Source of the DNA: Mycobacterium sp. SM1
GTDB lineage: Bacteria > Actinomycetota > Actinomycetes > Mycobacteriales > Mycobacteriaceae
Direction of reading: 5' to 3'
DNA length: 64,000 bases
Assembly: GCF_018361265.1 (NCBI RefSeq)
Contig: NZ_JAFLNH010000003.1
Span: 1 to 64,000, forward strand
The notes under the pieces were generated by a model. It did no database searches and had not been told where the DNA came from. It saw only the letters and a list, made by a program, of their open reading frames with translations. Shown here one piece after another: positions 9,851-18,940 of this stretch; position 1 is the stretch's first letter, and the number at the start of each line of letters is the position of its first letter. The position numbers and the translations under genes were made by a program.

Positions 9851-10067
9851 GTGGTGCACACCAACCGAATCCGGCCGCATGTGTTCGCTCGCCCGATCGG
9901 TGAGACAGAGCGTCGGGCGCTGCCGTATGGGACTATCACCAGCGAATCAGAGTCGAACGACCCTGGGGAGAGGCGGAGCCGCCCGGATAGCTTTCCGGGT
10001 TGCATGAGGCATGTTGCATGAGGCATAACTTCATCCGGGATTCAGCGGGCGAAATCGGGAGCGTGCG

Positions 10068-10895
10068 GTGAGCCAGTCGCAACCAGCAGTGGAGTCGATC
10101 GTGGTGGGCATCGATGGCTCGGACACCGCGATCAACGCAGCCAAATGGGCGGTGCCCGAGGCAATCAGCCGCGACATTCCGCTGCGCCTGATTTACGTCA
10201 CACGCAGCGGGCAGGCAGCGGCACCCCCAGCGGGCGCCCTCGATCTGGATACCCAGTACGCGGAAACCGCGCTGCGCGCTGCGGTGGCCGCGGTGCACGC
10301 CTTGGGCACGCCGGTGAAAGCCGAAACCGCCGTTGTGCGCGGGTCACCTGAAAAGGTGCTAGCCGATGAATCACGGGACGCGGCGATGATTTGTGTGGGG
10401 TCGGTGGGGATCGGCCGTCTAGCCCAGGTGGTGCTCGGCTCGACCGCCGGTGCGCTAGCCCAGCAGGCCCACTGCCCGGTCGCGATCATCCGTCCGGACC
10501 ACGATACCGGGAGGTCAGACTCCGGTTGGATCGCGGTCATCGTGAACGATTCACCCGACAACGACGCGGTGCTCGAGCACGGCTTCCGAGAGGCGCGGCT
10601 GCGCGACGCCCCGATCTTGGCTCTGGGAGATTGGCGGTTCGGTGTGGGTGAAATCCCATACAGCCAACTGAATCGCCGCCTGGGCCGCTGGGCGGATCGT
10701 TATCCTGAGATACACATCCGTCCTGCTGGCGCACGCGGGGGCGCTGCGGATTTCCTCGCCCGCAGCCGAGAACCCGTCCAACTGGCCGTGGTGGGCAGCG
10801 CCGAGGCGCATGAGGTGGCCCGAATCGTGGGCCCGGTCGGCGAGCCGTTGTTCGGACGCTGCGCCGCGTGTTCGGTGCTGGTGGTCCGCAGCTGA
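10068..10895 (+). CDS. Universal stress protein, tandem domains with degenerate second site
   Basis: 275 residues starting at GTG 10068 (GGGAG a few bases before). The first USP domain has VVGIDGSDTA and a good ATP-binding motif (GSVGIGRLAQVVLGSTAG). The second domain is shorter and its motif is degraded (GSAEAHEVARIVGPVGEP), so it may not bind nucleotide. Size is similar to Rv2028c of the DosR regulon. No clear DosR box is seen in the 217 bases upstream, which contain only a short tandem TTGCATGAGGCATG repeat (about 10001-10026). Confidence 0.85.
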   Translation: MSQSQPAVESIVVGIDGSDTAINAAKWAVPEAISRDIPLRLIYVTRSGQAAAPPAGALDLDTQYAETALRAAVAAVHALGTPVKAETAVVRGSPEKVLADESRDAAMICVGSVGIGRLAQVVLGSTAGALAQQAHCPVAIIRPDHDTGRSDSGWIAVIVNDSPDNDAVLEHGFREARLRDAPILALGDWRFGVGEIPYSQLNRRLGRWADRYPEIHIRPAGARGGAADFLARSREPVQLAVVGSAEAHEVARIVGPVGEPLFGRCAACSVLVVRS

Positions 10896-10938
10896 CGACA
10901 GCTAACGGCAGTGGTCCACCGCTTTCGCCGGCGGGGGA

Positions 10939-12438
10939 TTAACGCGTGTTTCGCCAAAGCTTTTCGGCCTCATCGGTGCTGTCGGTCAGGGCTTGGCCGG
11001 TGTCAATGGGGTGCGCGGTGTCCCAAGTGTCGTCGCGGACCGCGAGGCGCTTGGCGATCATTGGGGTGGCGTCCGAGGGACCGGGTGGCCTCGCCTGCAC
11101 CCGCTGAACCGCCACCTCCACCGATGTCCAGCAAACGACTTCCAGCAGCGCCGACGAGGTCTGCGCGGCCAGCTCACGGGCTAATCGGCGCTGGCGGGGA
11201 TCCCGCCAGGTGCCGTCCAGGATCACCGGCTGCCCGCCGGTCAGCAGTGCGCGTGCGCGCCGAATGACCTCCTGGTAGACGGCGTCCACGGCCTCCGGGC
11301 GATACAGGCCGGCATCGAGAACGCCGGCCTCGCCGGTGATCGTGCCGCGCTGTTGCAGTTCTCGCCGCACCTCGTCGGTGGAAATAACCTCGGCGCCAAC
11401 CCGCTCGGCGAGCGCATGGGCGAGGGTGGTCTTGCCGGTCCCGGGCGCGCCACCGATGAGGGCCAACCGTACCGTCCCTGCTGTGAGGTGTTCGAGCGCC
11501 AGCGCCAGATGACGGGACGCGTCGGCCGCGGCGGCGCGGTGTCCCTGCTCGAATCGCACGCAATCGACCTTGGAGCGCACCACCGCCCGATAGGCGATGT
11601 AGAAGTGCTTCAGCGAGGCCGGTGGGTGGTCGTCGGCCACCTGGCTGTAGGTGTCCAGGAAGTAGTCGGCGAGGTCTTGGCGGCCGAGGAACTCCAAGTC
11701 CATCGCCAAAAAAGCCGCGTCGTCGATGCGGTCGATGTAGCGCAGCCGATCATCGAAATCGAGGCAATCCAATAGCACCGCCCCGTCGGGCATGCAGAAG
11801 ATGTCGTCGGCCAGCAGATCGCCGTGCCCGTCGACAATGCGTTTGTCGATGATGCGTTGCCCGAACAATGCCGTGCGACCCGCGATGTAGTTTCGGGCCA
11901 GGGTTTCGACTTGCCCGATCAAGTTGGCCGGCACCACTTCGCCATAGCGCCTCAGCTCGGCGAGGTTTTCCTCCCAGCGCGCGCTGATGGCGCCAACCCT
12001 GCCTTGCGAGTCGATGGCCCGGGTGTGCTGCCCACGATTGTGAAAGACCGCCAGCACTTCCGCGATGTCAGCTAACTCGCGGCGCAGCGGCGCGCCGCCT
12101 TTGGCCAGCGTGGCCAGGCGGCGCGCGTCAGGATAGCGACGCATGACAACGACGGGCTCGGCCGGGCCCCCGGTGGGGTCGCTCAAGTGCGCGACGCCCA
12201 GATAGCTTTCGGGCGCTAGCCGGCTGTTGGCCACGACCTCGCGGGCGCACGCTCGCTCACGGCGGTCGGCGGTGCTGAAATCCAGGAAGTCGGTCTTTAC
12301 CGGTTTTTTCACCTTGTACGCCTTGTCACCGACGAGCACGACGAGCCCGGTGTGGGTTTCGTGAACCTCGGCGTAGGGGCTCATCGTGCCCGTCGGGACC
12401 TCGGCGGCTTGCCCGCTAGTCATCGTGTCCGGCTCCAT
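10939..12438 (-). CDS. Kinase-like plus P-loop ATPase two-domain protein (Rv2004c homologue)
   Basis: 499 residues from ATG 12438. The N-terminal two thirds resemble an aminoglycoside-phosphotransferase fold with VDGHGDLLADDIF and LLDCLDFDDRLRYIDRIDD, equivalent to the HGD and DFD catalytic elements. The C-terminal third is a P-loop kinase domain with GGAPGTGKTTLA and a downstream zeta/gluconate-kinase-like ILDGTWRD. This matches Rv2004c (498 residues), a DosR-regulated protein of unknown substrate. A DosR box lies 78-97 bases upstream. A longer reading to 12570 would cross that box and is disfavoured. Confidence 0.88.
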   Translation of the reverse strand: MEPDTMTSGQAAEVPTGTMSPYAEVHETHTGLVVLVGDKAYKVKKPVKTDFLDFSTADRRERACAREVVANSRLAPESYLGVAHLSDPTGGPAEPVVVMRRYPDARRLATLAKGGAPLRRELADIAEVLAVFHNRGQHTRAIDSQGRVGAISARWEENLAELRRYGEVVPANLIGQVETLARNYIAGRTALFGQRIIDKRIVDGHGDLLADDIFCMPDGAVLLDCLDFDDRLRYIDRIDDAAFLAMDLEFLGRQDLADYFLDTYSQVADDHPPASLKHFYIAYRAVVRSKVDCVRFEQGHRAAAADASRHLALALEHLTAGTVRLALIGGAPGTGKTTLAHALAERVGAEVISTDEVRRELQQRGTITGEAGVLDAGLYRPEAVDAVYQEVIRRARALLTGGQPVILDGTWRDPRQRRLARELAAQTSSALLEVVCWTSVEVAVQRVQARPPGPSDATPMIAKRLAVRDDTWDTAHPIDTGQALTDSTDEAEKLWRNTR

Positions 12439-12515
12439 GACTCGATCCTGTGGCGGCGCGGGCTCCCAGCGAAGCGTCCGAGGGCCACCGTCGTCGCGGT
12501 GAAGGTCACCATTTG

Positions 12516-12535
12516 CCAGGGCCGAAAGTCCCTGT
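12516..12535. promoter_or_regulatory. DosR box between divergent Rv2004c-like and acg-like genes
   Basis: CCAGGGCCGAAAGTCCCTGT, whose reverse complement ACAGGGACTTTCGGCCCTGG fits the consensus at nearly all conserved positions. It lies 78 bases from one start (12438) and 102 from the other (12637), so it can serve both divergent genes. Confidence 0.78.
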
Positions 12536-12636
12536 CGCGCGGCCAACGATGGCGGCGCGGCCGGGACCAATGGCTCTACCGGCGCGCCGCGTCTTCGTTA
12601 GGGTCGATCTCACAACCAGGTTTTTCAGAGAGGGAC

Positions 12637-13626
12637 ATGTCCCACACGACGCCGAACATCGAGGTTATCAAAAAGGCGCTGTTGCTGGCGTGCCGGGCGC
12701 CGTCGATACACAACAGCCAGCCATGGCACTGGGTGTCCGAAGATGCGGTGCTCAACCTGTTCGTCGATCGGCGCCGGTGGGTGCGCAGTGCCGATCGCTC
12801 CGGCCGGGAAGCGATTATCAGCTGCGGTGCTGTGCTGGATCACCTTCGCATCGCCATGGCGGCCGCCGGCTGGCGGGTGACGATCAACCGGCTGCCCGAC
12901 CCGGAGAATCCGGATCATTTGGCGACGGTCGAATTCAGTTCACTACACGTCGTCACGGCCGCTCAGCGCAAGTGCGCGGAGGCAATTCTGCAACGCCGCA
13001 CCGACCGGCTTCCGCTGAGCCGTCCGGCGCACTGGGCATCGTTCGAACCGGTGCTGCGCAGCAGCATAGACTGCGATGTCGCGATGCTCGACGTGCTATC
13101 CGATGAGCTGCGACCGCAGCTGGCGAAAGCCTCGGAGCTCACCGCCGAGCTGCGCCGCGACGACGCCTCATACCACGCTGAACTTCAATGGTGGACAACG
13201 TCTTTCGCGTTGTCCGAGGGCGTCCCACCGGACGCGCTGGCATCCGCGACGGAACGGCAGCGGGTCGATGTGGCAAGGGATTTCCCCACTCGCGGCCATG
13301 GGGATCGTCGTCCGGAGATTCCGGTGGATTGGTCGATGATTCTGGTGCTGTCCACCCCGGGGGATACTCGCGCCGAGGTGTTGAGATGTGGTGAGGCCCT
13401 ATCGACCGTGCTGCTGGAATGCACGATGGCCGGCATGGCGACCTGCACGCTGACCCACCTGATCGAAGTGGACGCCAGCCGTGAGCTGGTGCGCAGGCTT
13501 ATCGGCGAACGTGGCCAGCCGCAAGTGCTGATCCGTGTCGGCATAGCGCCGCCCATGGAAAACTTGCCGCCGGCAACACCACGACTGCCGCTTGACGAGG
13601 TGCTGGAAATCCGCTCGCCGCGCTAG
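12637..13626 (+). CDS. Acg-type (Rv2032-like) nitroreductase-fold protein
   Basis: 329 residues, close to the 331 of Rv2032 (Acg). The N-terminus RAPSIHNSQPWHW is the hallmark of this branch of the nitroreductase superfamily, and VDWSMILVLSTPGDTRAEVLRCGEAL with LLECTMAGMATCTLTHLIE forms the second conserved half. Acg-type proteins keep a bound FMN but have a lid over it and do not act as ordinary nitroreductases; flavin storage has been proposed. GAGAGGGAC precedes ATG 12637. Divergent from the Rv2004c homologue with a shared DosR box. Confidence 0.88.
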   Translation: MSHTTPNIEVIKKALLLACRAPSIHNSQPWHWVSEDAVLNLFVDRRRWVRSADRSGREAIISCGAVLDHLRIAMAAAGWRVTINRLPDPENPDHLATVEFSSLHVVTAAQRKCAEAILQRRTDRLPLSRPAHWASFEPVLRSSIDCDVAMLDVLSDELRPQLAKASELTAELRRDDASYHAELQWWTTSFALSEGVPPDALASATERQRVDVARDFPTRGHGDRRPEIPVDWSMILVLSTPGDTRAEVLRCGEALSTVLLECTMAGMATCTLTHLIEVDASRELVRRLIGERGQPQVLIRVGIAPPMENLPPATPRLPLDEVLEIRSPR

Positions 13627-13780
13627 ACGGTATGGGGGGCTGGGGCCTCGCTGACCGGAAAACACTGACCGGAAAACACTCAAGGTGACCACAAGTTGGT
13701 GAGTGCGGTATTGGGCGACACGCCGCTGTTAAGAGGCGAGATCGGCTGCTGCGGTATGTGATTGAGGGTCTCGGTTTAGG

Positions 13781-15235
13781 TTAGGCGGCGGCCTGCAGGG
13801 TGACTCGGTAGCCCATCGCGGTCAGTTGTGCGATGTGGTTGCGTACCCGGCGTTCGACGGCGACGCGGTTGGTGTGGTAGTCGGAGCCGAGGTCGCAGAA
13901 GCGGGCGGCCGGGTTGGAAAGCAGATGCCAGATGACGACCAGGATGGAGCGGGCGACCGCGACCAGGGCTTTGAGTTTGCCGCGGCGTTTAACGATGCGC
14001 CGGTAGCGTTCGCCCAAGAAGGTGTCGGTTTTGGCGGCCGCGACCGCGGCCTCACCGAGCGCGCCTTTGAGGTAGGGGTTGCCTTTGCCGGTCTTGCCGC
14101 CGCGGGTGATTGGCCCGGACTGGATGGTGCGTGGGCACAGCCGCGCCCACGACACCAGATGCTCAGGTGTGGGAAATCTGCTCATATCCAGTCCGATCTC
14201 GGCGATGATCGCCTGCGCGGCGCGTTGGCCGATGCCCGGGATCTCATCAAGGCGGCCGATGACACCTGGCAGGTCATCGGCCGCCGGGGCGGGATCGAGC
14301 GGGGCCGAATCGCTGCCGCCGGCGTCAGGATCGGCGTCGGTGCCCGCACCCGCGCTGGTGCCGGGCCCATCGCCGCTTCTGCCGGAGGAATCGATGGCCA
14401 CAGCATCGTCGGGCAGCTCGGCGATCAGCTCCTCGATGCGCGCGGTCAGGGTGTCGATCTGGGCGCAAAGTGCATCGATTTGGCCCAGCAGCATCCGCGC
14501 CAGTTCGGCGTGATGGTCATCAAAACGGCCGTCGAGCGCGGCGATCAGCTCCGATCGCTTGGTTTTCATCCGCCCCCGCGCCAGGTCGGCCAGCCGGCGC
14601 GGGTCGCGCTGCCCGGCGATGAGCGCCTCGATCATGTCCCGAGTGGACAGGGTGTCCAGCGTGGAGGCCACCGCCGACACCTTGATCGCGGCGTCCTCGA
14701 GCAGCTTTTCCAGCCGCTGCCAGTAGCGCGAGCGTTCCCGGGTCAGGTCTTCGCGTAGCCGGGTGTAGTCCCGCAGCCGCCGGATCGGCGCCGGCGGCAC
14801 GAAACTTGGCCGCAGCAGGCCTTTCTCGGTCAGCTTAGCCAGCCAGACAGCGTCGAGTTTGTCGGTTTTAGGCCGGCCGGGCACGTTCTTGACATCGCGG
14901 GCGTTGACCAGCTGCACATCCAAACCCTGGTCTTCGAGCAGGTAATACCAGATCCGCCAATAGTCCGAAGTCGATTCGACAGTCACCTTCTCGATACCCT
15001 GCTGCCTCAGCTGCTGGGCCAATTCTCCGATCGCGCCGGTGCGTGCAGACACCTCCCACACCCGAGAAAACCGCCTCCCGGACTTGCCGGGCAGCCGCAC
15101 ACACACTGTGCCGGTCGCCTTGGCCACGTCGACCGCCGCGGCCCGCTCGATCACCACCTCATGGTCGCCGTCGGGAATCTCCTGCGGCGTGGCTGTCACT
15201 ACCTGCTTCTGCTTGCTCCTGCGTCGTGCCGCCAC
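13781..15235 (-). CDS. IS110-family transposase (element A)
   Basis: 484 residues from GTG 15235, which has GGGAGGG 8 bases before it; longer readings add unrelated residues. The N-terminal DEDD RuvC-like domain is present (AAAVDVAKATG, KTDKLDAVWLAK) and the C-terminal Tnp20 domain (IPGIGQRAAQAIIAEIG, HLVSWARLCPRT). Between them a Gly/Asp/Ala-rich insert (about residues 290-325) is longer than in element B. IS110 enzymes recombine DNA under guidance of an element-encoded bridge RNA. Ends lack inverted repeats; the element probably spans about 13700-15490. Confidence 0.9.
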   Translation of the reverse strand: MAARRRSKQKQVVTATPQEIPDGDHEVVIERAAAVDVAKATGTVCVRLPGKSGRRFSRVWEVSARTGAIGELAQQLRQQGIEKVTVESTSDYWRIWYYLLEDQGLDVQLVNARDVKNVPGRPKTDKLDAVWLAKLTEKGLLRPSFVPPAPIRRLRDYTRLREDLTRERSRYWQRLEKLLEDAAIKVSAVASTLDTLSTRDMIEALIAGQRDPRRLADLARGRMKTKRSELIAALDGRFDDHHAELARMLLGQIDALCAQIDTLTARIEELIAELPDDAVAIDSSGRSGDGPGTSAGAGTDADPDAGGSDSAPLDPAPAADDLPGVIGRLDEIPGIGQRAAQAIIAEIGLDMSRFPTPEHLVSWARLCPRTIQSGPITRGGKTGKGNPYLKGALGEAAVAAAKTDTFLGERYRRIVKRRGKLKALVAVARSILVVIWHLLSNPAARFCDLGSDYHTNRVAVERRVRNHIAQLTAMGYRVTLQAAA

Positions 15236-15316
15236 TTCTGTTACCCTCCCATCGAATCCATCCCTATCGGGTGGGTCGCCTGGGGCCTCGGTCAAGGGAA
15301 CCGAAATTCTGACCGG

Positions 15317-15476
15317 CGTGCTCGAAGCAACAGTGCGTGACCCTTCCAGGTCGGGCCCCGGCACCAAACTCACATGCGGGCTCACACGCCCAAGGAAACA
15401 TCGGCGTCGGCAGGCGACCCGACCCCATTTTCACGCCCGCAAGGCGTCCCCCGGAAGGGATAGGGAACTCACATGT
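15317..15476 (-). ncRNA. Candidate bridge RNA region of IS110 element A
   Basis: The non-coding stretch upstream of this transposase is recognisably similar to that upstream of element B (17187-17341) although the two transposases differ clearly. Shared blocks include GCTC-AGCAACA, CGGGCTCAC, and GGCGTCCC-GGAAGGGA. IS110-group elements are known to transcribe a guide (bridge) RNA from this end. Exact ends and strand are inferred. Confidence 0.4.
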
Positions 15477-15543
15477 GAACGTGGGTTGCCGACAAGAAAC
15501 GGGTCCTGGCCGGTAGAGCCACAAGATGTGGGAGGCCCCAGTG

Positions 15544-15656
15544 ATGTCAGCGGACGAGTGTTGGTTTGGATGTGCATGCGCGGTCGGTGGTTGGGTGCGC
15601 GTTGGATGGGGGTACCGGTGAGGTATTCGAACGTCGGTTGACCCCGGATTATCAGG
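15544..15656 (+). pseudogene. N-terminal stub of another IS110-family transposase
   Basis: Frame starting near 15551 reads RTSVGLDVHARSVVGCALDGG and then RRLTPDYQEI, the typical first 40 residues of an IS110-family transposase with the first DEDD aspartate. The initiation region is one or two bases out of frame. The gene is cut at 15657-15664 (AGATTTTG, encoding part of EIL) where the ISL3 element entered. The remainder of this transposase is not found on the other side, so it was lost. Confidence 0.65.
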
Positions 15657-15815
15657 AGATTTTGGGCTCTTCTGACACTTCCGTGGGTGGGTAGCAGCGA
15701 GGAAGGGGCGCACGCCGTTCTCGCTTAAGGTTGCTGACCCGAAAATCGGATGGTGAGTGGGCAGGCCGAAGGCGCCCGGCGTAGCCGGGTGTTGTTGTGT
15801 TGCTGTGGGTTTGGT

Positions 15816-17105
15816 TTAGGCGGCGGTGTCGGTGATGACTGCTTTGCCGTCGCGGATGGTGATGTGCTGGCCGGTGAGCGCTTGCAGTTGGGTGGCCAGG
15901 TTGCGGGCGCGGCGATGCTTGTTGATGCGCGATTCGTAGTAGTCGGGGCCGAGGTCGCAGAAACTGGCTTCGGGGTCGGCGAGCAGGTGGTAGACGACGG
16001 TCAGCACCGAATTGCCGGTCGCGACGATGGCCTTTTGCTTGCCGCGGCGTCGGGCGAGGCGCCGGTAGCGGGCGCCCAGGAAGGTGTCGGTGCCGGAGTC
16101 AACGAACGCGATCCGGCCTAAAGTGCCGGCCAGCCACGGGTTGCCCTTGCCGCGGCCCCTGGTCTTGGACTTACCGGCCGACTGGTGGGTCTGCGGGCAA
16201 AACTTGGCCCACGACACCAGATGCGCGGCCGACGGGAACCGGGTCATGTCGACCCCGATCTCGGCGATCAGCTCGGCGGCGGCAACCCTGTCCACGCCGG
16301 GGATGTCAGCGAGTCGGGCCGCCTGCCCGCAGAAAGGGCCGATCGCCTCCTCGATGTGGGCGTCGAGCGCGGCGATCTGGGCGCTGATCCGGTCGATGTT
16401 GTCGAGCATCATCCGCAGGATCGTCGCGTGATGCTCGGTGAAGAACCCGCGCAGCGCCTCTTCGAGGCGGTCGGTCTTGTTGCGTGCGCGGGCCCTGGCC
16501 AGCCCGGCCAGCGTGCGCGGATCGCGCTCGCCGGCGATCAGGGCCTCCATCATCGCCCGGCCGGTGACACCGTGCAGGTTCGACAGCACCGACGAGATCT
16601 TGATCTGGGCGTCCTCGAGCAGCTTTTCCACCCGCTGCTGCTCGCGGGTGCGGTCCTGCACCAGGGCACGGCGGTAGCGGGTGAGATCCCGCAGTTGACG
16701 GATCGCGCGCGGCTGCACCAGCGACGGCCGGCACATGCCCCGTTCGGCCACTTTCGCCAGCCAGACAGCATCGGCCCGGTCCGTCTTAGCCCGACCTGGC
16801 ACGTTCTTCACTTCGCGGGCGTTGACCAGCCAGCAGTCAAACCCCGCGGCCTCCAGCAGGTAGTACACGCCCTTCCAGTAGGTGCTGGTGGATTCCATCA
16901 CCACCCGCTGCACCTGCCAGTGCCGCAACCAGGCCGCCATCGCCAACAGCTGTGCCGTGGTGGTGCCGTAGCCGCGCAGCTCCTGCATCCGCCCGCCGGG
17001 CCGCTGCGGGTTGGGCACCCGCACACAGGCCTCCAGACCGGCCTTGCCCAGATCCAGCGCCGCGACCCGCTGCACCACCAGTTCGACATCGTCGACTTCG
17101 TCCAT
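15816..17105 (-). CDS. IS110-family transposase (element B)
   Basis: 429 residues. DEDD catalytic residues appear as Asp18 (AALDLGK), Glu71 (VVMESTSTYW), Asp109 and Asp112 (KTDRADAVWLAK), followed by a long helical stretch and the Tnp20 domain (IPGVDRVAAAELIAEIG, HLVSWAKFCPQTHQSAGK). The frame is intact, so it may be active. It is clearly diverged from element A. ATG 17105 is the natural start. Confidence 0.92.
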   Translation of the reverse strand: MDEVDDVELVVQRVAALDLGKAGLEACVRVPNPQRPGGRMQELRGYGTTTAQLLAMAAWLRHWQVQRVVMESTSTYWKGVYYLLEAAGFDCWLVNAREVKNVPGRAKTDRADAVWLAKVAERGMCRPSLVQPRAIRQLRDLTRYRRALVQDRTREQQRVEKLLEDAQIKISSVLSNLHGVTGRAMMEALIAGERDPRTLAGLARARARNKTDRLEEALRGFFTEHHATILRMMLDNIDRISAQIAALDAHIEEAIGPFCGQAARLADIPGVDRVAAAELIAEIGVDMTRFPSAAHLVSWAKFCPQTHQSAGKSKTRGRGKGNPWLAGTLGRIAFVDSGTDTFLGARYRRLARRRGKQKAIVATGNSVLTVVYHLLADPEASFCDLGPDYYESRINKHRRARNLATQLQALTGQHITIRDGKAVITDTAA

Positions 17106-17186
17106 AACGAAAATCCTTCCCGGGAAACCGATACATGAGCGCGGTCGCCCGCGGGAACCGAACAGGGATGGAAGAGAGTCGGACCC

Positions 17187-17341
17187 TCGTGCTCATAGCA
17201 ACAATGCGCAGCCCCTACCACCGGCTCCCCGGATCAAACTGACTTACGGGCTCACCTGCGCCAAGAAGCACCGACCTCGGCGAGCGACCGCACCCGATTT
17301 TCCCGCATGCGCGGGCGTCCCTGGAAGGGACCACGAAACTG
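17187..17341 (-). ncRNA. Candidate bridge RNA region of IS110 element B
   Basis: Non-coding segment between the transposase start and the element end, similar in sequence and position to the one in element A. By analogy with characterised IS110-family bridge RNAs, it probably encodes the guide with target- and donor-binding loops. Boundaries are inferred from the alignment of the two elements. Confidence 0.4.
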
Positions 17342-17380
17342 ACTTGTCAGAGGTCAGGAACCGAAGAGCGAGGAAACGAC

Positions 17381-18697
17381 GTGCGCAATGTGAGGTTATG
17401 GCGTGCGCTGCTGGGTGTCGACCGGCGGACGGTGATTGAGGACATCGAGTTCGGTGAGGACGCCGGTGACGGTGAGGTGGTGGTCGCGCATGTGCGGGCG
17501 CGCGGAGGTGCGCGGGGTCCGGGTCGCTGTGGGCGCTGCGGGCGCAAGTCCTCCTGGTATGACCGGGGCGAGGGCCGGCGGCGCTGGCGGGGCCTGGACT
17601 GGGGCACCGTGCGGGTGTTCCTGGAGGCCGATGCGCCGCGGGTGAACTGTGCCGAGCACGGGCCGACTGTGGTGGCGGTGCCGTGGGCGCGCCATGCCGC
17701 CGGGCACACCTACGCCTTCGATGACACGGTGGCCTGGCTGGCGGTGGCGTGCTCGAAAACCGCGGTGTGCGAACTGATGCGGGTCGCCTGGCGCACCGTC
17801 GGCGCGATCGTGGCCCGCGTGTGGGCCGACACCGAAAAGACCGCTGATCGGTTCGCGAACCTGCGTCGGATCGGCATCGACGAGATCTCGTATAAACGCC
17901 ACCACAAGTATTTGACCGTGGTGGTCGACCACGACACCGGCCACCTGATCTGGGCCGCGCCGGGACGCGACACCGCCACCCTGCGTCGCTTCTTCGACGC
18001 CCTGGGAGCTGAGCGGGCCGCCCAGATCACCCATGTCTCGGCTGATGCGGCCGACTGGATCGCCGACGTGGTCGCCGAGCGCTGCCCGAACGCGATCCGC
18101 TGCGCAGATCCGTTTCATGTGGTGGCCTGGGCCACCGAGGCACTCGATGCCGAACGGCGCCGGGCCTGGAACGACGCGCGGGCGCTGGCACGCAGCGAGC
18201 CTAAACGCCGCCGGGGCCGCCCGGCCACCGACGCGCCACCCAGGCCGGGACACGAGCGGGCGCGCCAGCTCAAAGGCGCCCGCTACGCGCTGTGGAAAAA
18301 CCCCGAGGACCTCACCGAACGCCAAACCGCCAAGCTGGCCTGGATCGCCAAAACCGACACCCCGCTCTACCGCGCGTACCTGCTCAAAGAGGGCCTGCGG
18401 CATGTGTTCTCGGTCAAAGGCGAGGACGGCAAGCAAGCTCTGGACCGGTGGATCTCCTGGGCGCGCCGCTGCCGCATCCCGGTGTTCATCGAGCTGGCCC
18501 GCCGCATCATTCGCCACCGCCAAGCCATCGACGCCGCCCTCGACCACGGCCTATCCCAAGGACTGATCGAATCCACCAACACCAAGATCCGGGTCCTGAC
18601 CCGCATCGCATTCGGATTCCACAACCCCGCCGCGCTGATCGCCCTGGCCATGCTCGCCCTCGGCGGCCACCGCCCCACCCTGCCCGGCCGCGGCTAA
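17381..18697 (+). CDS. ISL3-family transposase (element 1), intact
   Basis: 438 residues from GTG 17381 with GAGGAAA upstream. The N-terminus carries a zinc-finger-like CGRCGRKSSWYDRG, followed by a helix-turn-helix region and a DDE domain: IGIDEISYKRHHKYLTVVVD, VSADAADWI with DPFHVV, and LIESTNTKIR. All ISL3 hallmarks are in place and no frame is broken. Its promoter region was interrupted by IS110 element B, which may alter its expression. Confidence 0.92.
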   Translation: MRNVRLWRALLGVDRRTVIEDIEFGEDAGDGEVVVAHVRARGGARGPGRCGRCGRKSSWYDRGEGRRRWRGLDWGTVRVFLEADAPRVNCAEHGPTVVAVPWARHAAGHTYAFDDTVAWLAVACSKTAVCELMRVAWRTVGAIVARVWADTEKTADRFANLRRIGIDEISYKRHHKYLTVVVDHDTGHLIWAAPGRDTATLRRFFDALGAERAAQITHVSADAADWIADVVAERCPNAIRCADPFHVVAWATEALDAERRRAWNDARALARSEPKRRRGRPATDAPPRPGHERARQLKGARYALWKNPEDLTERQTAKLAWIAKTDTPLYRAYLLKEGLRHVFSVKGEDGKQALDRWISWARRCRIPVFIELARRIIRHRQAIDAALDHGLSQGLIESTNTKIRVLTRIAFGFHNPAALIALAMLALGGHRPTLPGRG

Positions 18698-18940
18698 CAC
18701 CCCTCCACCAGGGCACCCCTCGGGTTTCCCCTCTCAGACGTCGCCGATTCTGCGCTACCCGCTCGTCGGTGTCCATGTCGTTCCGCCTCGCTGCGCTCGG
18801 GGGCTCCACATGGACACCTCCCACCCGGGCAGCGCTACAGGCAACTATCGCGGAAGCAAGCACAAACGAATTCAACCATCAGATCACGGCCCCGAATCGG
18901 CCCCACCCACCCACGGATACGTCAGGAGGGCCAGATTTTG

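Larger units (their letters stand above)
15735..17345 (-). mobile_element. IS110-family element B inserted in the ISL3 leader (ends approximate)
   Basis: The leader of the second ISL3 copy (19883-19990) runs uninterrupted from CTTAAGGTT to CTTGTGGAAGGTCAGGAACC. In ISL3 element 1 the matching pieces CTTAAGGTT (about 15724-15732) and CTTGTCAGAGGTCAGGAACC (from about 17343) are separated by 1.6 kb that contains the IS110 transposase at 15816-17105. The comparison therefore places the IS110 boundaries to within a few bases. Confidence 0.75.
15665..18932 (+). mobile_element. ISL3-family element 1, intact ends, carrying a nested IS110
   Basis: Left end GGCTCTTCTGACACTTCCGTGGG and right end (reverse complement) GGCCCTCCTGACGTATCCGTGGG form imperfect inverted repeats. 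Both ends abut the same octamer AGATTTTG (15657-15664 and 18933-18940), an 8-bp target duplication as expected for ISL3. Subtracting the roughly 1.6-kb IS110 inside its leader leaves about 1.65 kb. It carries the intact transposase gene at 17381. It entered the stub of an older IS110 transposase gene. Confidence 0.85.

Noticed and set aside
12632..12643. GGGACATGTCCC palindrome at the acg-like start codon, considered as a DosR box
   Set aside because: Spacing between the half-sites is wrong and it contains the ATG; a proper box lies at 12516.
13826..14758. Forward frame of 310 codons opposite IS110 transposase A
   Set aside because: No recognisable domain; the reverse frame is an evident transposase.
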